From Acidimicrobiia bacterium (GTDB lineage: Bacteria > Actinomycetota > Acidimicrobiia > Acidimicrobiales > Poriferisodalaceae): DNA of 36,699 nt. Of the stretch, positions 15,962 through 23,935 are shown piece after piece; position 1 is the stretch's first letter; each line of letters begins with the position of its first letter. A program made the position numbers and the translations under genes. Below the pieces are notes generated by a model, which was not told the origin of the DNA, made no database searches, and saw only the letters and a program-made list of their open reading frames with translations. Location of the stretch: NCBI GenBank assembly GCA_022828045.1, contig JAJEIW010000220.1:1-36699 (forward strand). The letters are read 5' to 3'.

Positions 15962-17014
15962 TCAGGGTCGGGACGAATCGCACCGAGGCCCGTCGGCATA
16001 GAACTGAGCGCAATAGGCCCGGTACTTCATGATCTCGCCGTCCGTGTGTACGAGCCGGGGACGCGGCACGTAGTGCTTACGACTCCAGATGACCTCATCC
16101 TGCTGAACGTCTCGGATCTGAAAGTCCGCAATGAACTTGTTGATGATGGGTGCTCGCATCCGTTGGGGCAAGAAGTTCAGGCCGGCGATGAAGCGCTTGG
16201 GCTCACGCAATGTACGCATCCTCGACACGATGGACATATCGATCAGCGTGCCGTCAACCGGCGTCGCCAACACCCATAACTGGGCATCGATGCCGATCGA
16301 ATGCTCCTGAAACTCGACGAACGAGTAGCCCAGTCCCACAACGTGGGCAACGGCCGATACATGCAGGGTGAGCCTGGAGAGCTTGGCAATCCTCCGGGTC
16401 GTCGAGAATCCGAACCTGCTCTCGAGTCGCGGCCCGTCGATCAACACTGGCGCATCACTCGTGACGTTGTGGTAACCGTGGATATAGCTCAGATGCGCAA
16501 TGTCCACCGAGTTCTCGCTGGTCTCCTGCGGATGGCCGGCAAAGCGAATCGTCCGGATCTGCAAATCGGTCCAATCGTCGCCGGCTCCCGGGACATCAGG
16601 CAGCTGCCACTGTGAGGGTCGTCCTCCAAGGCCCCGCCAACCGAAGATCAGACCTTCGATCTCACGCACTTCGAGGATGTCCAGATTCGCGGATCGGGCG
16701 GGCGCCCCAGATGGCGTGGCCACGCACTGCCCGCTGGTCTCGAACTCGAAGCCGTGAAAGGGACAGACGAGTCTCCCGCCGACTACTTTCGCTCCGGCTT
16801 CGGGTCCCAGGTCGGAGCCCAAGTGGGGGCAAACCGATCTCGCGATGCAGATCTGGCCGACCGGATCAGCCCAGATGACGATCTCGTCGCCCATCCAGGT
16901 TCGTTGAATCAATCCCGCCTTCTGAACGGCGGCGCGCGTCGCAATGAAGAACCAGCCTTCTGGAAATGGTGGGAGCGAACTAACGTTTGCCCCTTGCTGG
17001 AGTCCGGCGATCAT
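15962..17014 (-). CDS. Rieske [2Fe-2S] non-haem iron oxygenase
   Basis: 350-aa oxygenase component. The Rieske cluster ligands are C62-x-H64 and C84-x2-H87 ('CPHLG...CPFHG'). The mononuclear iron site is suggested by 'ENSVDIAHLSYIHG' (D171, H174, H179). Overall style resembles KshA or cholesterol-desaturase-type Rieske oxygenases acting on sterols or other hydrophobic rings; the substrate is unknown. No reductase or ferredoxin gene is nearby. ATG 17014 is used, with a TAGCCT -10 at 17053-17048 (minus). It is divergent from the P450 gene, and the pair interrupts the conserved yidC-jag-parA block. Hand counts of two 60-nt lines gave about 50-62% GC, below the neighbours. Confidence 0.87.
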   Translation of the reverse strand: MIAGLQQGANVSSLPPFPEGWFFIATRAAVQKAGLIQRTWMGDEIVIWADPVGQICIARSVCPHLGSDLGPEAGAKVVGGRLVCPFHGFEFETSGQCVATPSGAPARSANLDILEVREIEGLIFGWRGLGGRPSQWQLPDVPGAGDDWTDLQIRTIRFAGHPQETSENSVDIAHLSYIHGYHNVTSDAPVLIDGPRLESRFGFSTTRRIAKLSRLTLHVSAVAHVVGLGYSFVEFQEHSIGIDAQLWVLATPVDGTLIDMSIVSRMRTLREPKRFIAGLNFLPQRMRAPIINKFIADFQIRDVQQDEVIWSRKHYVPRPRLVHTDGEIMKYRAYCAQFYADGPRCDSSRP

Positions 17015-17047
17015 CGAGACGCGCTCTTCATCAGAAACGATGCCAGC

Positions 17048-17120
17048 AGGCTAGACCGCATAGTGAGCACTACCGAGAAATGGCGGTGCAGCACTCCACA
17101 CCCTCAAGTATCCGTACACT
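17048..17120. promoter_or_regulatory. Divergent promoters of Rieske and GPP34-P450 genes
   Basis: TAGCCT on the minus strand (17053-17048) suits the Rieske gene, with a leader of about 26 nt. TACACT on the plus strand (17115-17120) suits the P450 gene, with a leader of about 54 nt that contains CAGGAG before the TTG. Both match the -10 style of the host genes. Confidence 0.4.
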
Positions 17121-17180
17121 CGGCACGATCTTCCCAGACGTCGGAATGTGCACTGTGACCGGCGTGATCAGGAGTGTCAC

Positions 17181-19223
17181 TTGACTATTGCATCGTCGGC
17201 ATCGACCAAGATCGCGGCTGCGCGGCCGCTCGACCTGACCGAGGAGCTCATCTTGGTGCTGCTCAACGAGGAGAGCGGGTACTTCCACCAGGTTCCCGGT
17301 TGGCACCTGAATTGCGCCATGGCCGGTGCGGCGCTTGCCGAGCTCTCGCTGCAGGCGCGCATTGACACCGACATGGAGTCGCTGATCCTGCTGGACCCCA
17401 CGCCGACCGGCAAGCCGATCTTGGACCTCGCCCTCCAGCAGATCTCCAACGAGCCCGATCAGCGCAGTGCTCAGTACTGGGTGGAGCGTCTTGCGCCGCG
17501 CGCCGAAATGATGATCGACTTGGCATTGGAGCAGCTGGCCAGGCTCGGGATTCTCGAGCGTCACGACGGCGACTTCTGGAGCTTGACGGCCGCGGCACGG
17601 CACGGCGATTTCTTCGCCGACGATGACGACGGCACTGCCGCCCAATTCATCAAGACACGCATCGGCAGAAAGATTCTGCTGGGCGAGATTCCCAGCCCGA
17701 GAGACGTCATCATCATCGGCCTCGCCCACACCTGCGATGTCCTGCGCTTCATCTTCGAACTCGACGACGAAGCGGAAGAGCGGGTTCAGCTCATCTGCCA
17801 GATGGACCTGATCGGCAGGGCCATCGCAGATGCCGTCGCGCACAACTTGGTGGCGTCGCTGCTCAGAAGCTCTGCGCTGATGAAGTCGGTACCCAAGCTG
17901 CCGCTCAACAAGCTGCTGCTCAATCGTCATTTCCTTCGGGGAAACATCCCAGCTGTCTATGCACAGCTGACCGAAGAATTCGGTTCAGTCTTCAGGCTCA
18001 GCCCCCTGTTCTCCAGACAGGAGATCACGTTCCTATCAGGCACTCGCGTCAATCGCTGGGTTCACCGTCATGGTCGCATGCACCTCAGATCGAGCGATTA
18101 TCTCCGAGGTCTCGAAACTGCGTATCACGCCTCCGGGCTGCTGCCTGCGTTGGATGGTGCGGACCATTTCCGCATGCGCAAATCGCTGCGTGCTGGCTAC
18201 GGTCGCGCACGGTTCGAACAGCAGCTCGAAATGGTATATCAGCACGCCCGGACGTACATCAGCAAGTGGAATGTCGGGGACACATTTGGCGCCGTGTCGA
18301 TGTGTCGCGGTTTCTCCGGCGCCCAGGTCACGCCGTTCCTCGCAAGCATCGAGGCAGATGATGTCATCGACGACCTCATCACTTATAAGTCCCGAGTGCT
18401 CATGACCCAAGTCGTCAACGTGTTGCCGAACTTCATGCTCAATACGCCGCGCATGAAGCGCAAGAAGAACGTTGTCGACGTTCTGTACAAGCGCGTGCTG
18501 GAATCTCACACGGCCGCGCAGAGGGCTGGTTGCCCTCGCGACCTTGCCGACGACGTACTCAGCATGCACATCAGCGATCCGATCTTCGTGCCCGAGTCAA
18601 ATCTCAGCTTCACCTTCTCGGCACCAGTATTGGCAGGCATGTACGCAGGAGACGAACTCAGCTTCATCCTGCATGCGATGGTCTCACAGCCGCATTTGTA
18701 TGAACGCATCCAAGCCGAGGCTGACGCTCTGTTCACCGACGGAGATCCATCGCCGGAGGACTTGAGTTCTTCGGCGACCGACGTCACTCGACGGTTCATC
18801 ATGGAGTGCTTGCGGCTGTGGCCTACGGTGCCGATGTCGATCCGCACAGTGATGAACGCATGTGTCGTCGAAGACTACGAACTGCCGGTCGGATCCAAAG
18901 TGTTCATTGCCACGACTGCACCGCACTACATGAGCGAGGTCTTTCCGGATCCATTCACTTTCGACATTGACCGCTACCTGCCATCGCGCGGCGAGCACCG
19001 CACACCGGGATTCGCACCGTTCGGCCTCGGCACACACAGCTGCCTTGGTTCTCACATGGTTGAACTGCAGATGCTGCTGAGCCTGTTGATGCTCGCGCAT
19101 TACTTCACCTTCGAGATCTCGCCGTCGAACTACAAGCTGAGGATCAGCCCGTTTCCGTCAATGTCGCCCAACAAGCGGTTCAAGCTCAAGGTCGCGAAGC
19201 AGAGGCACCCACTGACAAAGTGA
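17181..19223 (+). CDS. GOLPH3/GPP34 domain-cytochrome P450 fusion
   Basis: A single uninterrupted 680-aa ORF with two domains. Residues about 17-220 match the GPP34 (GOLPH3/Vps74-like) fold: 'LDLTEELILVLLNEESGYF', 'AGAALAELSLQARID', 'DPTPTGKPILDLALQQI' and 'LEQLARLGILERHDGDFW'. GOLPH3 proteins bind phosphoinositide membranes in eukaryotes; bacterial members are uncharacterised. Residues about 238-680 are a P450: I-helix 'AGDELS' (Thr replaced by Leu), K-helix ECLR (542-545), 'DPFTFDIDRY' and the haem loop 'FGLGTHSCLG' with Cys621. TTG 17181, preceded by CAGGAG, is preferred over GTG 17148. Lower GC (about 53% in two lines) suggests transfer. Its redox partner is not in the window. Confidence 0.85.
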   Translation: MTIASSASTKIAAARPLDLTEELILVLLNEESGYFHQVPGWHLNCAMAGAALAELSLQARIDTDMESLILLDPTPTGKPILDLALQQISNEPDQRSAQYWVERLAPRAEMMIDLALEQLARLGILERHDGDFWSLTAAARHGDFFADDDDGTAAQFIKTRIGRKILLGEIPSPRDVIIIGLAHTCDVLRFIFELDDEAEERVQLICQMDLIGRAIADAVAHNLVASLLRSSALMKSVPKLPLNKLLLNRHFLRGNIPAVYAQLTEEFGSVFRLSPLFSRQEITFLSGTRVNRWVHRHGRMHLRSSDYLRGLETAYHASGLLPALDGADHFRMRKSLRAGYGRARFEQQLEMVYQHARTYISKWNVGDTFGAVSMCRGFSGAQVTPFLASIEADDVIDDLITYKSRVLMTQVVNVLPNFMLNTPRMKRKKNVVDVLYKRVLESHTAAQRAGCPRDLADDVLSMHISDPIFVPESNLSFTFSAPVLAGMYAGDELSFILHAMVSQPHLYERIQAEADALFTDGDPSPEDLSSSATDVTRRFIMECLRLWPTVPMSIRTVMNACVVEDYELPVGSKVFIATTAPHYMSEVFPDPFTFDIDRYLPSRGEHRTPGFAPFGLGTHSCLGSHMVELQMLLSLLMLAHYFTFEISPSNYKLRISPFPSMSPNKRFKLKVAKQRHPLTK

Positions 19224-19234
19224 GCCGTTCTGGG

Positions 19235-19567
19235 TCAGCGAGAACCCGATCTGGAACGACGGCGGGAACGTTTGCCGCTGCTGTTCTGACCCTGCGGGGC
19301 ATTCTGCCGTCGTTTCGCGTTCCGACTGCCCCCGCCGGAGCGTCGGCGCTGTCGCCGATCGCGCCGAGCGTCACCCACGCGTGGCGGCGGACCCGTGGGG
19401 CGCACTCGGACCCGCACCCGAGCGGGGTGATGCCGGAGTCCCCAATGCGATCGTGTCGGCGCCGCGAGGACCTCGATGTCTGCGTCTTCGGCGGCGACGG
19501 ACAGTGCGTCGAGTGCGCGCTCTCGCGCTTCGTCCACGGTCGGGGCGGTCATTACGATCCACTCCAT
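19235..19567 (-). CDS. Stand-alone Jag N-terminal domain protein with basic tail
   Basis: 110-aa product. Residues 1-60 match the Jag_N domain: 'EWIVMTAPTVDEARERALDAL', 'ADIEVLAAP' and the closing 'WGLRHHPARVRVRV'. The remaining 50 residues are a very basic Arg/Ser/Gly tail like the linker that normally joins Jag_N to the KH domain. It starts 38 nt after yidC, exactly where jag normally begins, and stops 11 nt from the end of the convergent P450 gene. The KH-R3H part lies beyond the P450/Rieske pair. It is either a functional split protein or a relic of jag. The ribosome-binding site is weak. Confidence 0.75.
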   Translation of the reverse strand: MEWIVMTAPTVDEARERALDALSVAAEDADIEVLAAPTRSHWGLRHHPARVRVRVRPTGPPPRVGDARRDRRQRRRSGGGSRNAKRRQNAPQGQNSSGKRSRRRSRSGSR

Positions 19568-19605
19568 GCGAGCGCCCTAGGACCCCAGACCCGTCAGCAT
19601 GCTGT

Positions 19606-20799
19606 TCATCGTTTGCGACGGTTGCGGGTTCGACCATCTCCCGAGGTGCGACGACTCTGGATTCGCTTGGGTTGCGGTTCCGGAGCTGAGCGCCCGCGTC
19701 GACGGCCCCGGTTTTCCGAGGCATCCCGGCGCGATGAGGAAGCGCGGCCCGCAGACGAAGCTGCCCGCCGACTGCGCTTGGGGGGCTCGGGAGGTTGCTG
19801 GGAAGCAGCCCGAGTCCGGCGAACCACCGGCGCTTGGGGCGGTTCCGGTTCTTCAGTGCTCTTGCTCTGTACGTCAGGGACGGCTGCGCGCCGTTCTGCG
19901 CGCCGTTCTGCCCGAGCCGCGCGCCGAGCCGCCTCAGCATCAAGCGCCTTGCGTGACCGCTGGTTCGGCATCGGACGCTCGGGTTCGGGAACCGTCTCGG
20001 CCTCGATGACGTCACCGTCGCTGCCAGAAGCGGCGATGGACTGCGGCGGCTTCATCGTGGCGTGAATGAACGCTTGGGTCAGCATCCGGTAGATGCTCGA
20101 CACGATGAAGTACGGCACCAACGCTGCGGCCACAAAGAAGCTGAACACCGGCAGCATGAAAGGCAGGTACTTCATCATGACTTCCATCTGGCGATTCGGC
20201 ATCGCCGCGCCGCCGCGCCGCCGCGCCATCTGCCGCTGCTGGAGGAAAGCGAGCAGGAAGGTGACCGCCACGAGAGCCAGATAGGGCAGCCCTTCCACGA
20301 AGTCGGCCTGCACGACTTCTCGGGCCGACTTGGCCAAGTCCATGCCGAGCGAGCGCAACTCGCCGTCCGCCGCGACGATGTCCTCGTACATCTGCGAGTC
20401 GGAATTCAGGTTGCGCGGGTAGGGATCGTCGCCCGGATTCGGGGGATTCGGGTCGGGAATGCGCAGGTTCCAGATCACCCGGTACAGCACGAAGAAGATC
20501 GGTATCTGCACCAGGTTCGGCAAGCACCCGCCCAGCGGGCTTACCCCGTGGGCCTGGTACAGCTTCATGATCTCTTCGTTCATCTTCTGACGGTCGCCGG
20601 CGTACTGCTTGCGCAACTGCGCCATCTCGGGCTGCAGCACCTGCTGTTTCGTCATCGAACGGGCGCCCCGCAACGTCAGCGGGGTGAACACCAGCATGAT
20701 CGCCAGCGTGAGCATGGCGATGGCAAACGTGTAGTCGTTGACCAGCGAGTAGAACCACGCCATCACGCCGGCGATGCCGTCGAAGATCACGTCGAACAT
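19606..20799 (-). CDS. yidC: Membrane protein insertase YidC
   Basis: YidC/Oxa1 inserts membrane proteins alone or with Sec. The 397-aa protein has the actinobacterial layout: TM1 near the N-terminus, the groove Arg in '[16 protein letters not shown]', a cytoplasmic hairpin '[15 protein letters not shown]', '[20 protein letters not shown]' and C-terminal TM segments ending near residue 245. A long tail of about 130 residues rich in Arg, Glu and Ala follows, probably ribosome- or RNA-contacting. Its start overlaps yidD by 13 nt, and the Jag_N gene follows. Confidence 0.96.
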   Translation of the reverse strand: MFDVIFDGIAGVMAWFYSLVNDYTFAIAMLTLAIMLVFTPLTLRGARSMTKQQVLQPEMAQLRKQYAGDRQKMNEEIMKLYQAHGVSPLGGCLPNLVQIPIFFVLYRVIWNLRIPDPNPPNPGDDPYPRNLNSDSQMYEDIVAADGELRSLGMDLAKSAREVVQADFVEGLPYLALVAVTFLLAFLQQRQMARRRGGAAMPNRQMEVMMKYLPFMLPVFSFFVAAALVPYFIVSSIYRMLTQAFIHATMKPPQSIAASGSDGDVIEAETVPEPERPMPNQRSRKALDAEAARRAARAERRAERRAAVPDVQSKSTEEPEPPQAPVVRRTRAASQQPPEPPKRSRRAASSAGRASSSRRDASENRGRRRGRSAPEPQPKRIQSRRTSGDGRTRNRRKR

Positions 20800-21074
20800 G
20801 AGTGCTCCGATGCCTCCGTGACGGCTTCTGATTCCTCGTCGGGGGACACGCTCGCAGGCACTGGGTCATAGCCCCAGCCACCCCAAGGGTGGCAACGGCA
20901 GATGCGCCGGATGGCCATCCAACCGCCGCGGAGAACTCCCCAGGTGCGCAACGCATCCAACGCGTACTGCGAGCATGTCGGATCGAAACGGCACGAGGGC
21001 GGTCTCGAGCGGGGGAGTGCCCGGTAGAACCGCACCGCAGCTATTGCGATGCGCGCGAAGGGCCCGGACTTCAT
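20787..21074 (-). CDS. yidD: Membrane protein insertion efficiency factor YidD
   Basis: 95-aa protein with the family core '[15 protein letters not shown]' and '[14 protein letters not shown]', including the three conserved Cys. It is thought to assist YidC-dependent insertion. ATG 21074 overlaps the rnpA stop as ATGA, and the gene end overlaps the yidC start. The ORF track start is 111 codons too early because the frame runs through rnpA. Confidence 0.96.
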   Translation of the reverse strand: MKSGPFARIAIAAVRFYRALPRSRPPSCRFDPTCSQYALDALRTWGVLRGGWMAIRRICRCHPWGGWGYDPVPASVSPDEESEAVTEASEHSCST

Positions 21075-21418
21075 GTCTTCGAGTCCTTCGGGCCCCGCAG
21101 CGCCCCGGCAGACCTCAGCATCTTCAGCAGCTGAGTCTGTGCACGGCGGTAGGTCACTCGCGAGACCGGGCCTCGTGCGCCGACGAGGTAGCGGCCGGGC
21201 GTCAAGCTGTCGGCGTGCTCGCCGAGCACGGCCCGCAGACGCCGTCGCGCCCGGTTCCGCTCGACGGCGGTGCCGCTGAAGCGGCTGAGCGCGAACGCCA
21301 CACGGGGTCGTTCGAGCTCCGGGTCTGCCGCGAACGACATCCACAGCAACTCGCTGCCGAAGCGGCGGCCGCGGCGCAACGCTGCGAAATCGGCCCTGCT
21401 GCGGCACGAATCGATCAG
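21071..21418 (-). CDS. rnpA: Ribonuclease P protein component
   Basis: Protein subunit of RNase P, which matures tRNA 5' ends. The RNR motif is present ('[15 protein letters not shown]'), as is '[11 protein letters not shown]'. The track ORF starts at TTG 21379, which would cut off the family N-terminal helix. Extending the frame gives '[21 protein letters not shown]', the expected N-terminus. The only plausible initiator there is CTG 21418-21416, in a CTGA overlap with the rpmH stop. The product is then 115 aa, normal for the family. It overlaps yidD as ATGA. Confidence 0.9.
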   Translation of the reverse strand: MIDSCRSRADFAALRRGRRFGSELLWMSFAADPELERPRVAFALSRFSGTAVERNRARRRLRAVLGEHADSLTPGRYLVGARGPVSRVTYRRAQTQLLKMLRSAGALRGPKDSKT

Positions 21419-21549
21419 GCGCTCAGCCGTTGCCGGCCCTTGCGTCGGCGAGAGTTCACAATTGCCCTGCCTGCGCGGGTGGACATGCGATGACGAAAGC
21501 CGTGCTTGCGTGCTCGTCTGCGATTGTGAGGTTGGTACGTGCGTTTCAC
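21415..21549 (-). CDS. rpmH: 50S ribosomal protein L34
   Basis: 44-aa basic ribosomal protein with the family sequence '[18 protein letters not shown]' and 'RKGRQRLSA'. The GTG start at 21549 is preceded by a perfect AGGAGG about 9 nt upstream; the longer track ORF is an artefact. It is the first gene of rpmH-rnpA-yidD-yidC and is divergent from dnaA, as in most bacteria. Confidence 0.97.
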   Translation of the reverse strand: MKRTYQPHNRRRARKHGFRHRMSTRAGRAIVNSRRRKGRQRLSA

Positions 21550-22010
21550 GCTGCAGCCTCCTGGAGGTTCAGGCCGCGGACTGGTCCACGAAGTGCGGTG
21601 CAGCGGCCGGAGCGTGCCCGGGAGTCGCCCCGGAAGCACTGACAGCCTACGGGTGTCGATGCGGGTCGGCACCGCGGGCGCCTCGCGTCACGGGCGCGGC
21701 GCCGAACGCGCGCAATCGCGCGCGACCAGGCCGCGATGCATGTGTTCGCACGGCAAGATCTGAACGCCGACACAACGCGAGTCCTCCCTGCGAATCCGAG
21801 TGTCAGCCGCCTGTGCTACGGGCGTTATGAAGCCGTCGACGAGTCGTCGGCTGCATGTCACCAGTGCCGTTGCGAAGGTCCCAGAACGCGCGCTTGCGAC
21901 ATCACAAGCGCGGCCATAGGTTCCCTCTACCGGACGCCGCTCCGTGGCCCGCAGGCGATCACCGAGATCGCCCGGGTCCCCGACGGCCGCAGACGAAGAA
22001 GGTTGTCGTG
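21550..22010. other. rpmH-dnaA intergenic region
   Basis: 461 nt with no ORF I can support. On the minus strand the 12-mer ACCCGTAGGCTG (21654-21643) contains a TAGGCT -10-like hexamer about 95 nt before rpmH; the same 12-mer precedes jag. On the plus strand TAGGTT (21917-21922) could be a -10 for dnaA with a leader of about 85 nt. I saw no good DnaA boxes, so the origin is more likely on the other side of dnaA. Confidence 0.5.
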
Positions 22011-23612
22011 ATGAGTTCTCCGCATGCGCATTCCGCATCGCACGAACCCGACGACCGCCCCGACATCCCAGACGCTCAGGACACACTCAGCTCCTCGCGG
22101 GCGACGTCACAGGAGTCCGCGGCAACCGGCGCGAGCACCCGTGCAAACACCGACGAGCTGTGGTCGAAGTGCCGCGAGGTCCTGCGAGACACAGTGTCGG
22201 ACGCGCTCTGGCTGGGTTACTTCCGCCACCTGCAAGCCCTGCATATCGATAACGAGCTGGCGGTATTGATCGCGCCCAGCAACATGATCCGCGATCGCAT
22301 CCAGCGTCGCTACATCCCCATGCTTCACGCCGCCTTCGAACGGTTGCCGGTACGTCCGGGAACCTACGAAATCGAAACGCGACCCGAACTCGACGATCTC
22401 GATGCCGCCAACGGCACCGACGCCGACACGCACGAGTTCGATGCCATCGTCGCGGATGACGGGACTTCAGGCGATGTCGGCAGTGAGGCGTGGCATCCCG
22501 CCGGCGGCGCGGCTCACCCGACGCCTCCGGCGACAGCCCAACCCGGCGACGGCACATCACGCGAGGCCTTCCAGCAGCAGCGACCTGTGCCCAGTGCTGA
22601 CATCACGAATCCCAGGTACACGTTCGAGAGCTTCGTCACTGGCAGCAGCAACCGGTTCGCCCAAGCTGCCTCGCTGGCAGTCGCCGAGACGCCCGGCATC
22701 GCCTACAACCCACTGTTCATCCACGGCGGCACTGGCCTCGGGAAGACCCATCTTCTGCAAGCCATCGTCAACTACCTCGGCGAGATGCTGCCGGAACATC
22801 GCGTTCGCTATGTGTCGACCGAGACCTTCCTCTCCGAGTTCATCGAAGCGATCCGTACCAATACGACGTCAGCATTCAAGCGGCGGTACCGCGAACTCGA
22901 CGTGCTCCTGCTCGATGACATCCAGTTCATGGAGGGAAAGGAAGGCCTGCAGGAAGAACTCTTCCACACCTTCAACTCGCTGCATGTGGCGGGTCGGCAG
23001 ATCGTCATCTCCTCTGACCGGCGGCCTCGCAGCATCGCGACGCTGTCCGACCGCCTGCGCAGCCGGTTCGAATGGGGTCTCATCACCGACATCCAGCCGC
23101 CAGACCTCGAGACTCGCGTCGCCATCCTGCGCAAGAAGACCGAGCACGGTCATGTTCCCGACGAAGTGCTCGAACACATCGCGCATCTGATCACCAACAA
23201 CATCCGTGAACTCGAGGGCGCACTGGTCCGCGTGACCGCCTACGCCAGCCTCACCCGCAGTTCGGTGAGCCTCGAGATGGCTCAGCAAATCCTGAGTGAT
23301 GTCCGCGCGCCTCAAGAACGGCCGATCACGACCAGTCGGATCCTCGAGCTGACCGCGGAGATGTTCGGCTACGGCATCACGGAACTCACCAGTCAAGGCC
23401 GACAGCAGGGCTTGGTGAAAGCGCGCCAGATTAGCATGTACGTGATGCGCGAGTTGACCGACTTGAGCTATCCCGCCATCGCGAGCGTCTTCGGCGGGCG
23501 AGACCACACCACCGTGATGCACGCCGTCAAGAAGATCAACAGTCTGCTGCCGTCCGAACGGAAGATCTACGATCAGGTCGCACAGCTGATTGCACAAGTC
23601 CGAGCTGCCTGA
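22011..23612 (+). CDS. dnaA: Chromosomal replication initiator DnaA
   Basis: AAA+ initiator that binds DnaA boxes and opens oriC. The 533-aa protein has domain I (about 35-115, 'DELWSKCREVLRDTVSDALW'), an acidic low-complexity domain II (about 115-200), the AAA+ domain III with Walker A 'GGTGLGKTHL' and Walker B 'LLLDDIQF', and DNA-binding domain IV with the signature 'GGRDHTTVMHAVKKI'. ATG 22011 is used, with GAAGAAGG upstream; the 52-codon extension in the track does not resemble DnaA. oriC follows. Confidence 0.97.
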   Translation: MSSPHAHSASHEPDDRPDIPDAQDTLSSSRATSQESAATGASTRANTDELWSKCREVLRDTVSDALWLGYFRHLQALHIDNELAVLIAPSNMIRDRIQRRYIPMLHAAFERLPVRPGTYEIETRPELDDLDAANGTDADTHEFDAIVADDGTSGDVGSEAWHPAGGAAHPTPPATAQPGDGTSREAFQQQRPVPSADITNPRYTFESFVTGSSNRFAQAASLAVAETPGIAYNPLFIHGGTGLGKTHLLQAIVNYLGEMLPEHRVRYVSTETFLSEFIEAIRTNTTSAFKRRYRELDVLLLDDIQFMEGKEGLQEELFHTFNSLHVAGRQIVISSDRRPRSIATLSDRLRSRFEWGLITDIQPPDLETRVAILRKKTEHGHVPDEVLEHIAHLITNNIRELEGALVRVTAYASLTRSSVSLEMAQQILSDVRAPQERPITTSRILELTAEMFGYGITELTSQGRQQGLVKARQISMYVMRELTDLSYPAIASVFGGRDHTTVMHAVKKINSLLPSERKIYDQVAQLIAQVRAA

Positions 23613-23935
23613 CCAAGCATCACCGGAGCGTTCCGCTGTCCAGCGCGTCAGCAGGCGTAGGGTGTCTCCACACACTGTGGACAACGAGTGGATAAGTCCT
23701 CCGAGTGCCTCGGGACAAATTGGGTTTATCCACCATCATGACAACGAGTAGAACAGGGCGGCTAGGAGCTGTGGACACAGCAGGCAACACTGTTGACAGA
23801 TTGTGCCGCTCTGATCTGCGAGAACGGCTGCTCATCCACAATCCACAGTCCCTACAACTACTACCGAAGAATTTTCAATCTGCACATTGAGGATTGTCCA
23901 TCTCACCTGTCTGACCTGGCTAAGGAGAACTGCCC
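23613..23935. other. Replication origin oriC
   Basis: The 323-nt dnaA-dnaN gap holds a cluster of DnaA boxes. One is perfect, TTGTCCACA (minus, 23684-23676). One-mismatch copies are TTATCCACT (minus, 23695-23687), TTATCCACC (23726-23734), GTGTCCACA (minus, 23778-23770) and TCATCCACA (23832-23840). Weaker ones are CAATCCACA (23839-23847) and TTGTCCATC (23894-23902). An AT-richer stretch around 23850-23895 ('gaattttcaatctgcacatt') is the likely unwinding element. Position and box type match actinobacterial oriC. Confidence 0.9.

Noticed and set aside
17148-17180. GTG 17148 as the start of the P450 fusion
   Set aside because: Adds 11 non-homologous residues and has no ribosome-binding site; TTG 17181 has CAGGAG at good spacing.
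15794-19234. Mobile element carrying the Rieske and P450 genes
   Set aside because: No integrase, transposase, att-like repeat or target duplication could be seen at either edge, so only an insertion of unknown mechanism is claimed.
19220-20065. 281-aa plus-strand ORF opposite the Jag_N and yidC genes
   Set aside because: Low-complexity Arg/Ser/Ala shadow of the Arg-rich tails on the minus strand.
21550-22010. rpmH-dnaA gap as the replication origin
   Set aside because: No DnaA-box cluster there, while the dnaA-dnaN gap has one perfect and several near-perfect boxes.
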